NCBI GenBank assembly: GCA_014058105.1
Contig: JACGCM010000669.1
Span: 1,612,001 to 1,676,000 of the forward strand
Source of the DNA: Kingdonia uniflora
Lineage: Eukaryota > Streptophyta > Magnoliopsida > Ranunculales > Circaeasteraceae
Length of the DNA stretch: 64,000 nt
Direction: 5' to 3'
Shown: piece after piece, positions 36,595-48,110 of the stretch
Numbering within the stretch: position 1 is the stretch's first letter
Layout of the letters: each line of letters opens with the position of its first letter
Made by a program: the position numbers and the translations under genes
Notes under the pieces: generated by a model
Database searches by the model: none
What the model was told of the DNA's origin: nothing
The model's input: only the letters and a program-made list of their open reading frames with translations

Positions 36595-37174
36595 TAATCC
36601 ACAATACGAAAGAGAAACCCTAGTTAGCAGAAAAGTACGAAGAACACCAAAAAAATTGGATTGGGAAAAATCCCTTTAAGAGCTTTAATTGCTTAAACAT
36701 AGTTAATTACCATGAATTACTCTAAGCCCTAGCTAGCTTCTTCCTCATAACTTTTTATCTAACTAACATAAGCTTAAAAAAATAACCTAAGTCCCCTTTA
36801 TATACTAGAGAACTAAAAATAGTAATAACACGAATTTCAAGGAAAAACTACGCCTCAAAATAACAACCTACGCCAAGCTCGTTCGAACGACATCCAAGCC
36901 CGTTCGAACGACTTTACGTTAATTGGTCTAAAGCCCTAGAAACTTGATAAGTTGTTCGAACGGCATCCAAGCTTGTTAGAACGAAAATTGTCTATGGGCC
37001 AAAATTCCAGAGAGTATGAAAATGGTCGTTCGCACGAAATAGGGAGTCGTTCGAATGACTTGGGTTTCCCGGGCCAAATTCTAGAGAGTATGAAAAGGGT
37101 CCTTCGAACGACTCTTAACCTCGTTCGAATGACTTTACTAAAACCTTAAATGTTCCTAGATCTTCCTGGATCTT
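36595..37174 (-). repeat. 3' LTR of the minus-strand gypsy element (about 580 bp)
   Basis: It pairs with 41906-42380. It carries four pairs of TTCGAA-centred palindromes (cores start at 36882/36903, 36955/36976, 37029/37050, 37103/37124). It is about 100 bp longer than its partner, mainly because of one extra palindrome pair. Confidence 0.88.
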
Positions 37175-37732
37175 GGCTCCCCCCTTTAGGAGCCTTGAGC
37201 TCCTGCTCAAGCTAGAACTTGAGATGTGGGAATATGGCGCTGCCCATTTCCCTGTTGTGCCACTTTCACTTGCTAGGTAATTGACATTTCTTCCCAACTC
37301 GAAATGATTCAATACCACCCCATTTTGTAGTATAAAATTTCCTCTCTAGAATACCATCCTCCTACAATGGATCTTCTCTTTCCATCCATAAGTCATCAAC
37401 TGACGGTAGGCAAGTGTCGATTGTAGAGTCTTCATCTAAAAGAGACGGCTCTAACTGCTTCAAATGCTTGGCATTAATCACCTAATACATCTTCATGAAA
37501 GGTGGCAATTCCAACTGGAATGCATTGTCACCAATCTACTTGAGTATTAAAAACGGACCATAGCAGATAGGTTTGAGCTTCTTGCCTTCCCCCTTAAGCC
37601 GTTCCTTACCCAAATGCAACCAAACTAGGTCGCCCTCTTAAAAAGTATACTCAACCCGATGTTTGTCGCGACGAGCATTATACTTCGCTTGAGTCTTTTT
37701 TCAATGTGCTTCAACCGCCTTATGAACCTTGC

Positions 37733-38322
37733 TTATCTTCTTAATGAAATGCTGAGCTTTAACCTGCTCCTCTTCCTCCTTCCTTGACACTGTCTTGTCG
37801 CCAAGACTAAATGCCAAATCAAAGGGCTTTGCGGTAAGTACCCCAAAAAAACTTCAAATGGAGACTTCAAAGTAGAACCATGAATCGCCCGGCTGAACGC
37901 AAACTGAAGATATGGTAAACTCTCATCCCAAGTCTTAGGATGCTTAGAATAGAATCCCCGTAATAAATGTACCAAAGTACGATTAACTACCTCTGTTTGC
38001 CCGTCAGTCTACAGATGAAAAACGGTACTTCTCTTTAACATAGTGTCCATCATCCCCCATAACGATCTCCAGAAATACCCCAAAAAGTGGTTATCCCTAT
38101 TAAAAATAATAGAAGAAGGGAGCCCGAAATTCCTCCAGACGTCTCTGAAAAATAATCGCGCTGCTCCTTCCCCGGTGACCGTCTTCTGGCTTGAATAAGA
38201 ACAATCATCTTGCTGAATCGATCTACCACCACAAACAAATAGTCATTCTTACACCTGGTCATGGGAAAACCACCCATAAAATCCATCAAATTGCTCTCCC
38301 AAGGTCGACTAGGAACTAGCAA
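37733..38322 (-). pseudogene. Integrase of the minus-strand gypsy element
   Basis: Reading right to left: LLVPSRPWESNLMDFMGGFP (about 38322), NDYLFVVVDRFSKMIVL (about 38260), then, after a frameshifted gap, MVHLLRGFYSKHPKTWDE (37975) and LQFAFSRAIHGSTLKSPFEVFLGYLP. The first catalytic D lies in LMDFMGG; the second D and the E are lost in the shifted part around 38000-38130, where stops occur. The zinc domain (VLCNASK near 38380) is poor. Confidence 0.8.
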
Positions 38323-38501
38323 TGGTAACTACAGTCCTATCTTCCTATTGGAAGGCTTCGATGCGTTGCATAGCACGCAACCACGAACAACACGAGCAAC
38401 ATACACCTGTATCTTTGACCAATAGACATAACGCCGCAAATTCAAAAGAGTTTTTTTAACCCCATAATGACCTCCACCTAGGAACAATATGCTTCTCGAA
38501 T

Positions 38502-39260
38502 CTAATGCAAGCAGTCTCTACCTTTTGGAATACATAGTAGACTACCCCTGTAAATCAAACCATCCTTCAGAACATACTCGCATGTCTTTCCTTGCAGCAA
38601 CTTCTCATGAATCATACTGAGCTCCTTGTCTTCATCATACCCTGAAACATACTCAGAAGGAACAATAGGCTGGATCTGTATAGCTACCAACAAAGCAGAA
38701 ATAGTTGGTAATGGGGGTCGAAATAAGATATCAGCCAATTTGTTGTCCACTTCTTTTTATACTTGATCAATAAGGTAAACTGCTGAAGGTACGACATCTA
38801 CTTTATATGGCGAGCTTGCTGTAAGTTGGACGGCATAGATAAGAACTATAATGGTTTGTGATCGGAATGTACCACAACTTCCTTCTCCAATAAGTAACTC
38901 TGCCAATGTTTTACTGATTGATATAACGCGTAAAATTCCTTATCGTATGTAGGATAGTTGCGTACTGCTCCTGTAAATATCTCAGAATGGTAAGTAACAG
39001 GCTTCCCATCCTATAAACGGATTGCCCCTAATGCATAGTCTGACGCATCTATCTCAACCTCAAAAGGCTGCTACGAATTGGGCAATGCTAACACTGGTGC
39101 ATCCATAATCTTGCGTCTCAGTAACAAAAAAGTCTTCTCATGGTGCTCTTCCCATACAAACTGTACCCCGGTCTTTGTCAAAGAATATAACGGTGCGGCA
39201 ATTTATGAAAAATTGTCGAATAAACTTCCGTAAGTACTAGCAAAAGCCCATAAAGCTTCT
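38502..39260 (-). pseudogene. RNase H and connection region of the minus-strand gypsy element
   Basis: Highly decayed. Pieces such as QTMHxGQSVYRMGSLLL (about 39000) and DNKLADILFRPP (38750) are recognisable as the end of RNase H before the integrase. Frames change repeatedly and stops are dense. Confidence 0.55.
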
Positions 39261-39287
39261 TACTTTCGTCACTGTATGGGGTCGAGG

Positions 39288-39960
39288 TCAATTAGTAATG
39301 ACCGAGACCTTCTCTGGATCGACTTTAAGCTCGCCGCCACCAACAATAAATCCCAAATAGAATACCCTCTTCCCAAACTCGTACTTCTTCCCGTTTAGAA
39401 TAAGTTGTTGTGATCGCAAAACGCCCAACACTTTGTGTAAATGCCCAAGGTGCTCTTCCCATGTACTACTATATATTAAGATATCATTCAAATACACAAT
39501 CACAAAATCATCAATAAAAGCACGAAGTACCTTATTCTTTAACCGCATAAATGCCGTCGGAGTATTGCATAACCCAAAGGGCATCACCAACCACTCAAAT
39601 AGGCCCTGTTTGGTCTTGAATGCTATCTTCCAAGTATTTTCTTCCCAGATTCTAACTTGATGGCAACCCGACTTAAAATCCAACTTGGTGAAAAGATGAG
39701 CCGTCTACAACTTATTTAAAAGCTCGTCAATCCGTGAAAGCAGATAATGATTATTCACAGTAATCTTGTTTAACGCCCGATAATCCACACACATCCTCCA
39801 AAGCCCATCCTTCTTCGGCACCAATAATACCGATAAATCTTAAGGTGAGCAACTTGAATTAATTACTCCTTGCTTTTAGAGTTCATGCACCTGTTTCTTG
39901 ATCTCATCAGACTCTGTAATAGAAGTCCGATATAACCCAATATTGGGTAGTGGCTCACCA
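39288..39960 (-). pseudogene. Reverse transcriptase of the minus-strand gypsy element
   Basis: The longest open piece is 39683-39288 (131 codons): MDFKSGCHQVRI, TWKIAFKTKQGLFEWLVMPF, GLCNTPTAFMR, and the active-site region FVIVYLNDILIYSS. The catalytic motif is YLND instead of YxDD, so one metal-binding aspartate is replaced by asparagine (a G to A change on the coding strand). Upstream VPKKDGLWRMCVDYRALNKIT (about 39810) is separated by stops. Confidence 0.88.
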
Positions 39961-40109
39961 TTTACTAAGGTGATATCATGCTCCACATCCCTCTTGTGTG
40001 ACATCTCTTCTATGCCCATAAACTTCCCCATATCGATTTGTTACTTAGGAGGCATTGCCAAAGTAGACAACACCTTAGCCAACGGACCCTCTTGAACCGG
40101 TCACACCAA

Positions 40110-40880
40110 CTACAATACAAATTTGTGGCTCGCATTAACCAACCTCTTTGCCTGAGTCGTCGTTACTAAATTATTGGTACTGAGATGTTCCTTGTACGCA
40201 TTGATATGAAATTCTGTCCCATCCTTCACAGGATGATACTTACGAGCTCTACGGTAAAGGATTGTATCTCGATCCCAAAGATAAGAGCTACCCAAAATGA
40301 CTTGATAGACATCCAATGGAACCACCTCACATGTCACTTCATCAATAAACTTCTCAGTAATCATAAACTTGAACGTATACTGCTTAGTGATCTTCAACTC
40401 TGCGTCTTTCTGAATCTAACCCAAACTGTATGGCTTAGGATGAGCCATAGTAGCCAAACCCATCTTTTTCACCATCACCTCAGAAATTAAATTCTTCTGA
40501 CTACCCAGATCAATAATGGCCTCGACTAACCACTGCTTCACTTGAATGCTGACATAAAAAAATTCTTCCCGACTAGCCTCGCCGATTGCTATAGGTTGCT
40601 TCAATATTAGAGTAAGCTTAGTATTTAGCTTATCTAAATCCGGAAGATCCATAATCGTTACGACTAGTGCACGTTTCTCTTTCTTGCCCCTCTCCTCCTT
40701 CGGCCGAAGCTCCGGGTGAAGTTTCCAACATCTATCTAAAATGTGCCCATTAGCCTTATAATGACTATAGATATTTACCTTGGATAAAGACCCATCTCCT
40801 TTGGACTCCTCTTTCTGATCATACTTCCAAGTAGACTTGTACCCCAACTTGTTTTTATCGTCTTTCTTGTCACTCTTCAA
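40110..40880 (-). pseudogene. Gag end and aspartic protease of the minus-strand gypsy element
   Basis: The zinc-knuckle area is only partly readable (SHYKANGHILDRCWKLHP, about 40760). A protease-like block follows (WLVEAIIDLGSQKNLIS, about 40520-40470), with DLGS in place of DTG/DSG, then PLDVYQVILGSSYLWDRD (40320). A stop separates the two open pieces near 40410. Confidence 0.75.
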
Positions 40881-40995
40881 GTAGACTTGGATAAAGACCC
40901 CTCTCCTTTGGACTCCTCTTTCTGATCATACTTCTAAGTAGACTTGTACCCCGACTTGTTTTTATCGTCTTTCTTATCACTCTTTAAGTACTTGC
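40782..40995 (-). repeat. 108-bp tandem duplication in gag
   Basis: Two adjacent copies (about 40782-40889 and 40890-40995) encode the lysine-rich stretch KSDKKDDKNK, YKST, KYDQKEESKG and GSLSK twice. The copies differ at a few positions and the second puts gag out of frame. Confidence 0.85.
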
Positions 40996-41812
40996 CTTCA
41001 ATGGCAATTGCTTTAACGGCAGCATCCTCGATATTTTCCACATTAAAGAGCTTTAATTCTCTTATGATGGACTCCGACAAACCTCCTGTATATTTCATGA
41101 ATACCTCGTACTCATCCACATCAATATTCAAAACCAACCCTTGGCTATGAAACTTTGAAGTGAATTATTGTACGGATTGCCCAAACCTTTGGCGCAAATT
41201 GTGCCATTTGTACCATCGCTCCTGTTCATACCCAATTGGATAAAATTGCTTTCTCACTAAAACCTTGAATTCTTTCCAACTCAAACTTTCTACATCATGG
41301 CGTTAATGATAGGATTTCCACCACTTTAGTGAATGACTTACGAATTTTAACGTAGATAAACAAATTTTCTGAGTGTTAGAATATTTATAAACGGAAAAAT
41401 AGGTCTCTAACCTATCTAACCAATTATCTAACTTCTCGGCATCGACTGAACCATCGAATATTAGAATTTCAATCTTAAAGTCAATACGAAGATTTTGCAT
41501 AGGATTCATTGACTTACCAAAACCCGAGCGCTCCTTGACGGATTCGGCATCACTAGAATTGCTATCTATCTCCGTATTATCCCCGTCTTTATCCACCTCC
41601 AGAACCCTTTTCGTCCTCGAGCGGCCTCACCATATCGCCGAAGCGGAAGCCTTCATAAGGTTTGTGAGATGCAATTGTTCAACTAACTCTCCTATAATAG
41701 AAGTTAGGTCAGAAACTGTAGTTTCCAAAGTCATGAGTCGATCGGTGGACTCATCCATCTCCAAATTATCCTTCTTCAAATTAGGTTTACGATGAATTGT
41801 CAATGGACTCAC
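40934..41812 (-). pseudogene. Gag of the minus-strand gypsy element
   Basis: The frame runs from about 41812 with stops between open pieces: MSPLTIHRKPNLKKDN, an ETTVSDLTSIIGELVEQL coiled-coil-like segment, then the capsid-like region IEILIFDGSVDAEKLDNWLDRLETYF, LKFVSHSLKWWKSY, and FMKYTGGLSESIIRELKLF. This is the usual gypsy gag order. Confidence 0.82.
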
Positions 41813-41894
41813 TAACTTCTCCTTTGTTTACTTGAGACGGTCACGTGCAGAGACTATAAACCACAATCAACCCCCGAGAATCGTAACTGGAAAA

Positions 41895-41903
41895 CTGATA
41901 CCA
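41895..41903 (-). other. Primer binding site (tRNA-iMet) of the minus-strand gypsy element
   Basis: On the minus strand TGGTATCAG begins two bases after the 5' LTR end (41906). It matches the 3' end complement of initiator tRNA-Met. Confidence 0.85.
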
Positions 41904-41905
41904 CT

Positions 41906-42380
41906 TAATCTACAATACTATAGAGAAACCCTAGTTAGCAGAAAAATACAAAGAGCAAAAAAAAAATTGGATTGGGAAAAATCCCTTTAAGAGCTTCAAT
42001 TTCTTAAACCTAGTTAATTACAATGATTTACTCTAAACCCTAGCTTCTTCCTCAAAACTTTCTATCGAACTAACATTTTATATACTAGGGAACTAAAAAT
42101 ACTAATAGCACAGATCTTGAGGCAAAACTACACCTCAAAATAATAACCTATGCCAAGCTCGTTCGGACGACATCCAAGCTCGTTCGAACGAAAATTGTCT
42201 ATGGGCCAAAATTCTAGAGATTATGAAAATGGTCATTCGAACGAAATAGGGAGTCGTTCGAACGACTTGGGTTTCCCAGGCCAAATTCTAGAGAGTATGA
42301 AAAGGGTCATTCGAACGACTCTCAACCTCGTTCGAACGACTTGACTAAAACCTTAAACGTTCCTAGATCCTCCTAGATCA
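41906..42380 (-). repeat. 5' LTR of the minus-strand gypsy element (475 bp)
   Basis: It pairs with 36595-37174. TTCGAA-type cores start at 42162, 42183, 42236, 42257, 42310 and 42331, giving spacings of 21, 53, 21, 53, 21 bp, a 74-bp superperiod. The array lies 50-220 bp from the LTR start, in U3. Confidence 0.9.
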
Positions 42381-42389
42381 ATGCATGTG

Positions 42390-42720
42390 GGGTGTGTTTG
42401 GTTCGTGGAAAATGACTGAAATGGTGAACTGAATTTCCATGAAATCTGGTTTTCCATGGTTTCCATTAAAACTGTGGAAAACCCATATTCCTTGAACCAA
42501 ATTCCATTATTTGGTTAGGCATGGAAAATGATAAAACACCGCAAAAAATCAAAAAACTCTAATTGGAAGGAGGAAGTTGGGTTTTCCATCTTTTATTTTC
42601 AAAAACCATGGAAAACCCATTGTCCTCCAATTACTTTCCACCTCAAACCAAATCGTGGAAAAATATTGCATGGAAATTCGATTTGCCATTTCCGTCGTTT
42701 TCCACGAACCAAACACACCC
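42390..42720. mobile_element. MITE with 23-bp perfect terminal inverted repeats
   Basis: The left end GGGTGTGTTTGGTTCGTGGA and the reverse complement of the right end are identical for 23 bp and similar for 35 bp. The 331-bp element is flanked by GTG on both sides (42387-42389 and 42721-42723), a 3-bp target duplication as in PIF/Harbinger elements, although the usual TWA is not seen. No coding capacity. It sits 4 bases beyond the gypsy target duplication, in LINE sequence. Confidence 0.85.
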
Positions 42721-43014
42721 GTGGTATAACCAATAACAACTCCGACTCATTATGGGCAAAAAACAAAGCAGATGGTATCTTATGGCAGACCATAAAACTC
42801 ACATGGGTATTGTGAGAGGAATGTTACCAAGTCTTATTACATAGGAGATTTGGAAGGTAAGATGCAGTTTGAAGTATGATGATATACAAATTGTTAAAGA
42901 TAATTTGGCCTGATCTTCATGTTTTCTTTTCACTGGACTACTTATCCTTTTGCAATTAGAGGCTCACAAGGAAGGTTAATACTAACTTATTCAGTTACAC
43001 TTAGACCAGGTTCA

Positions 43015-43667
43015 TGTTGAGCCACACAGCGGAAACCAAATACCAAGTCGATTTGATTAACGATAAACAAACTAAATAAGTAAACACAATCAAACAAAAA
43101 CATACAATTTATCATGGTTCGATAAATTGCCTATGCCCACACCAATAAAGAGATAGTATTTTATTCGATGATTCGAGGTTACAATCACTCACCAACCAAA
43201 TTGAGGTCTCCCTGGAGTTTCTCCAAAATTAACCTCACCAAAGGATGCCTTGAGTAAAATACTAAGTATCCCTTTTATACTTGAGAGGTTATTATATCAA
43301 TTAAGACTCAAAGCACGGATCACAAGGCAAGCCAATGTCTCTACTTTAACTTCTAAAACTGAGTTTACGATGTCTATTCGAACATACTTAAAGTCTATTC
43401 GAATAAACCCAGTTCAGAGACTTCTATTCGAATAGACTTTGGGTCTATTCGAACAGACAACTTTTTATTTGAAGAAACTCAAGAGTCTATTTGAATAAAG
43501 TATGTTCTGCCTCTTCTATTTGAACAGACACATAATCTGTTCGAGCAGAACACTGAAATATCATATGCATGATCTTTTTCTTCAGTCTTCGATCCTCGTT
43601 TGCCCCACGAACTCTAATGAATATTCACGACTATGCACCTCCAAGTATTCTTCCTTTATACCCAGCA
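43015..43667 (-). repeat. 3' LTR of the copia element (653 bp)
   Basis: It contains eight palindromic cores of the form TTYGAR (starts 43377, 43398, 43427, 43448, 43468, 43490, 43519, 43540) with spacings 21, 29, 21, 20, 22, 29, 21 bp. Flanks mostly follow TCTA..TAGA, for example a full 14-base palindrome at 43423-43436. A PPT-like GAGGTGGAGAAT lies on the minus strand just before the LTR. Confidence 0.9.
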
Positions 43668-43789
43668 ATTCTCCACCTCAGTGAAGATTTCTTCCCCAAG
43701 GAAATTGAACCCTCTTTCACAAATATCCCCAAGGACCCCAAAAGTAAATATCCCAAATGACCAAATCAACTGCACCAAATAATGGTTGG

Positions 43790-45302
43790 CTACGTACCAT
43801 GGATCAAGTCACCCGTAGTTCCCAATATCCCTGTTAGGCCAAAATTAATTTGTATTAAGGATTTGGACTAAGTCCAAATAATGATTGAACTCAATTCTAG
43901 AAACAACTTTCGCAAACATATCAACCGAGTTATCATTCGTGTGAATCTTCTTTAACTGAATCTCACATTCTTTAAAAATTTCTCGGACAAAATGGTAACG
44001 CACATTAATATGCTTCGTGCATTGATGATGAACTTGACCTTTCACCAAAAAATAACACTCTGACTATCACAAAACACATCAAGATGCTCCATCTTGATGT
44101 TGAAATCATACAAAAGACCCTTCATCCAAATAGACTCATTAATTGCTAAAGTAACCGCCATATACTATGCTAATATAGAAGATAATGCCACCGTCGACTA
44201 TAACGTAGATCTCCAACTAACCGGTTCTCCACCTAATATAAAAACATACCTTGTAGTAGATCATCGTTTATCCAAATCACCCATATAGTCAGAATCCACA
44301 TAACCCACACAAAATTGATCAATCGAATCATGTTTATGAAATTCTACACCAATATCCCCATTACCTTTAATATACTGTAGAATCCATTTCACAGCTCGTC
44401 AATGATCTCTTCCTGGATCATGCATATATTTGCTAACCATACCAACAGCCTAGGAAATATATGGCCGTGTACATACCATTGTATATATCAAGCTACCAAC
44501 TATGCTAGTATAAGGAACTTAACTCATATAATCACGTTCCTCATCAGTTTTTGGAAATATAGTAGCTTTAAGCTTAAAATGAGGTACAAAGGGCGTACTT
44601 ACAGGTTTTGTGTTCCCATTAATACTAAATTTCTAAAGTACCTTCTTCATGTACATCATCTAAGAAAGATGCACTGTTCCATTCTCTCTATCTCTATGAA
44701 TCTCCATACCAAGAATCTTCTTCGCATTACCCAGATCCTTCATTTTAAATTCTTCACTCATTTGTTTCTTTAACTTGTCAATCTCGCTTTTATGCTTACA
44801 CACAATAAGCATATCATCCACATACAAAGCAAGTAAATTAAGAACCTGCCACGTAGCTTGCGTAAGTAGACACAGTGGTTATAATGACTCTGTTTGTACT
44901 TTTGTCTATCATAAACTGATCAAACTGGTTGTACCATTATCTGAGAGATTGTTTCAAACCGTACAACAATCTCTTCAATTTACGCACATAATCATCCATT
45001 TCAACAACTTTAAACCCACTCGACTGAGTCATATAGATCTCTTCTTTCAAATTCCCATGTAAGAACATCGTCTTTATATCAAGTTGTTATAACTCCAAAT
45101 CAAATTGTGCTACCAAGGCCAAAAGGATATGAGTGGAAGAGTATTTTACTACTAGAGAAAAAACTTTATTACAATCAATCCCCTCTCGTTGAGTATAGAT
45201 TTTGGCTACGAGTCTTGCCTTGAAGTGTATATCATCATTTTGGGATCCTTGTTTCTTTGTGCATACCCACTTACAAGTAATCGTCTTCTTTCCCATGGGC
45301 AA
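43790..45302 (-). pseudogene. Copia reverse transcriptase and RNase H
   Basis: Minus-strand frames read MGKKTITCKWVCTKKQGS (45300), FKARLVAKIYTQREGIDCNKVFS, HILLALVAQFDLEL, LDIKTMFLHGNLKEEIYM and LYGLKQS; the FYVDD-type active site is not intact. Later DPGRDHxRAVKWILQYIKG (about 44390), GYVDSDYMGDLDKRRSTTRYVF, and the RNase H end with HINVRYHFVREIFKE (about 44010). Many stops between blocks. Confidence 0.85.
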
Positions 45303-45488
45303 ATTTAAAAGTTACCAAGTTTTTTTCTTAAGAAGAGAATGCATTCCTTCCCTCGTCTCTCCCTCCTATTTGTTAGCTTCGGAACTGTAAATAACTCCTT
45401 TATAAGTGGAGGGAACATCTTCTTCAACGATCGGTAGTGTGTAGGCTACCATGGCTTTCGCCTTTGGAAGTATCATGTCCTTTGTAAG

Positions 45489-46800
45489 CTATCCTGGCTT
45501 ACTTGCATTCCTTGGTGGTATGTTAGCTGCAATTGACTCTATAACTGGAGTCTCCTCATCTGTACTACCAAATGTTCTACTTTTGTCAGTGTCTTCATCA
45601 TCCGGAATATGAACTAATAGCTTATCAACTGTTATCACATCGGTAGATGACATCCCCTTTGGTACAGAACTATCTGGATCATGTGAAGATGCATCAATCT
45701 TTACCCGCTGCAAAATCTTGTTTATTTTCTTATCTTCGTGCTCAGAGACATGTGACTTTATCATAAAAGTCCCATCAAAAGTGATATCCTTGCCAAGAAT
45801 AATCTTTCAATCTTTCGTATTCCATAACTTGTCACATTTAACCCCTTTCTTCTTACCCAGAAAAATGGCTTTCCTTGCTCGTGGATCTAACTTACCATCT
45901 TTGACATGATTTTATGTTGGATACCCAAAAATTTAAATATTATCATAATCTGTAGCAGGTTCTCCCGACCAAGTTTCCATTGGGGTTTCACCTTCAATTG
46001 CAGCTAAATGCAACCTATTAATGAGGTAGCATACATATGTTAAAGTCTCAGCCCAAAACATTTTGCCTAACCCAAAATTAGACAACATACATCGTACCTT
46101 CTCCAACAAAGTACGATTCATGCGCTCTACCACCCCATTTTGTTACGGTGTCTTCCTAACGGTGAAATATTTCACAAGTCCCTTATCATGACATACTTGC
46201 AAGAACAGATCACTTGTATACTCTCCACCATTATCTGAACAGAGTAATTTGATCTTTATGCCAGTTTGACTTTTTATCAACTTTTTCCACCTCATGAATA
46301 TTTCTAGGACTTCATCCTTCCTTCTCATGGTATATACCCATACACGTCCTAGAAAAATCATCAATAAATGATACAAAATAATGTTTACCTCCAAGTGATG
46401 CATTCCTGGAGGGTCCCTATACATCTTAATGAATATAGTCAAGGATTCTACGAGTACGATGGATCGTCGTGCCAAACTTCACCCTTGTCTGCTCGCCCAT
46501 AATATAATGCACATAAAAATCTAACTTGCATGCCTTAACACCTTTTAATACCCCTTGATTTCCAAGAACTCTCAAGGACTTCTCACCCGTATGCGCTAAA
46601 CGCATATGCCATAGTCTAGTAGTATCTCTGGAACCAGTCTCTGCACTTTCTGCAGTAGTAACATCCCCAAAAATAGTTGTACCACCTAAATAATATAAGT
46701 TGTTGCTTCTTTTTTGACTCTTCAAAAATACCATTGCTCCCTTAAGAACCTTCTGAACCCACCCTATTTTCAGACATAACCTTATAGTCTTTTGTCTCAA
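45489..46800 (-). pseudogene. Copia GAG-pre-integrase and integrase
   Basis: TRLWHMRLAHTGEKSLRVL (about 46630) carries the pre-integrase histidines. The integrase core follows: FLGRVWVYTMRRKDEV, IKLLCSDNGGEYTSDLF with the second catalytic D, then VERMNRTLLEKVRCMLSNFG (46133) with the catalytic E just before a stop, and AETLTYVCYLINRLHLAAI. The first D lies in a frameshifted piece. The C-terminal part reads KKINKILQRVKIDASSHD to 45489. Confidence 0.88.
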
Positions 46801-47039
46801 GTAAACTAGTTAAGATAATATTCATCTTCATAGTCAAAATATGCCGAACTTCTTCAATTTATTGAACCAAACCATTATACAACTTAAAATAAATAGTAAC
46901 TATCCCCATTATGCGACGGGAATAATCATTTTCCATCAACATAGCTCAACCTTCTAACTTTTTAAAACTATAAAAACAACCCTTTTTGGGACAAATTTAA
47001 TAGGTAGTACTCAAATCCATAATCTATTCTTTGGAATCA

Positions 47040-47990
47040 ATAATACATGCACCCGATGATATAGTTAAAGAAAAATCAGAACATTACCATCATTTACTTC
47101 ATGGTCTTGAGCAACATTAACTGAAGAGCCAACTTTCCTACCTTTCTTCTTCTTTAGAAGTACATGACAGTCATCCTTCTAATGTCACGTCTCATGACAG
47201 AACGTACATTCATCTTTACCCAAATTATTGTGATTAACACCGTAATCTCTCTATTTCGATTGAGAGTTGTTACCACTAGACTTCTTCTTATCCATAAACC
47301 TCCCTCTTGCCATCAACACCTCAAATGTTGACTTGTCTGACTCACGTTTATCATTCTTTCTGTACTTACGATTTACTATCGCCGTCGTCATATCCAAATA
47401 TTTCAAAGAACTTTTTCCATAAGTAATCGTCCTTATGAAGTATTCGTACTCTTCGGGAAGTGAGTTCAAGAATATTAGAGCTTTGTCATCATCACCAATA
47501 ACCTCTTATAGATTTTCCAAGTCGACAAGTAACTTAGTAAAATCTTTTAAATGCTCTGACATAGAAACCCCTTGTGTCATAGTGAAGCAGCAAAGCTTCA
47601 TCTTCAAAAGGAGTCAATTTTGGATGCTCTTCACCAAATAAATCTCCTTAAGAATTTTCCAAATCTCTTTTAACGAGGTTTCATTCATCACAAGGTACTT
47701 TATGTCGAGAGCTAGGCATGACCTAATTTGACCATATGCCTGTTTATTCATCTTCTTTCAAACACTCTCTTCAATCTTCTCGGGTTTGTCTTCTAACACT
47801 TCGTTCAAATCTTGTTGACTAAGTGCATCAATAACTTTGCATCATCACATGCTAAAGTTGTTTATACTATTAAATTTCTTAACTTTAATTTTGGCACTGT
47901 TAAACATAACCGTCGTATTATTCTTATTAGGCGCAGCTCAAGAACTTGATGCTTCTTGTTGAACCTTACTCGCCTTATTTAGTTCATCTT
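47040..47990 (-). pseudogene. Copia gag
   Basis: The best piece is 47469-47251: MNSLPEEYEYFIRTITYG, a standard copia gag phrase, then KRESDKSTFEVLMARGR. A CCHC-type knuckle can be traced just after (DECTFCHET..KDDCHV, about 47210-47160) but with a stop inside. Upstream parts to about 47990 are weakly readable. Confidence 0.75.
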
Positions 47991-48096
47991 CTACAATTAT
48001 TCCTCCATTTTTCATACACTAATCAAATAAAAAATACAGCTAATTCGAGATAAAAATGTTACCTCAAATTATGAGAAATATCGAGGATAAAACCTT

Positions 48097-48108
48097 GCTC
48101 AAACACCA
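48097..48108 (-). other. Degenerate primer binding site of the copia element
   Basis: The minus strand reads TGGTGTTTGAGC two bases after the 5' LTR end; 9 of 12 bases match the initiator tRNA-Met complement TGGTATCAGAGC. The mismatches are clustered in the middle. Confidence 0.6.
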
Positions 48109-48110
48109 AT

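Larger units (their letters stand above)
36595..42380 (-). mobile_element. Ty3/gypsy retrotransposon inserted in the LINE
   Basis: 5786 bp flanked by the 5-bp target duplication ATGCA (36590-36594 and 42381-42385). On its own strand it starts TGATCTAGG and ends GGATTA. The order on the minus strand is LTR, PBS (TGGTATCAG, tRNA-iMet), gag, protease, RT, RNase H, integrase, PPT, LTR, i.e. gypsy order. RT/integrase wording (GLFEWLVMPFGLCN, WESNLMDFMGGFP, FVVVDRFSKM) is chromovirus-like, but no chromodomain was seen. Many stops; it is inactive. Confidence 0.9.

Noticed and set aside
36880..36891. Heat-shock element interpretation of the TTCGAA palindromes
   Set aside because: Heat-shock elements need GAA and TTC blocks separated by two bases; here TTC and GAA are adjacent, so the match fails.
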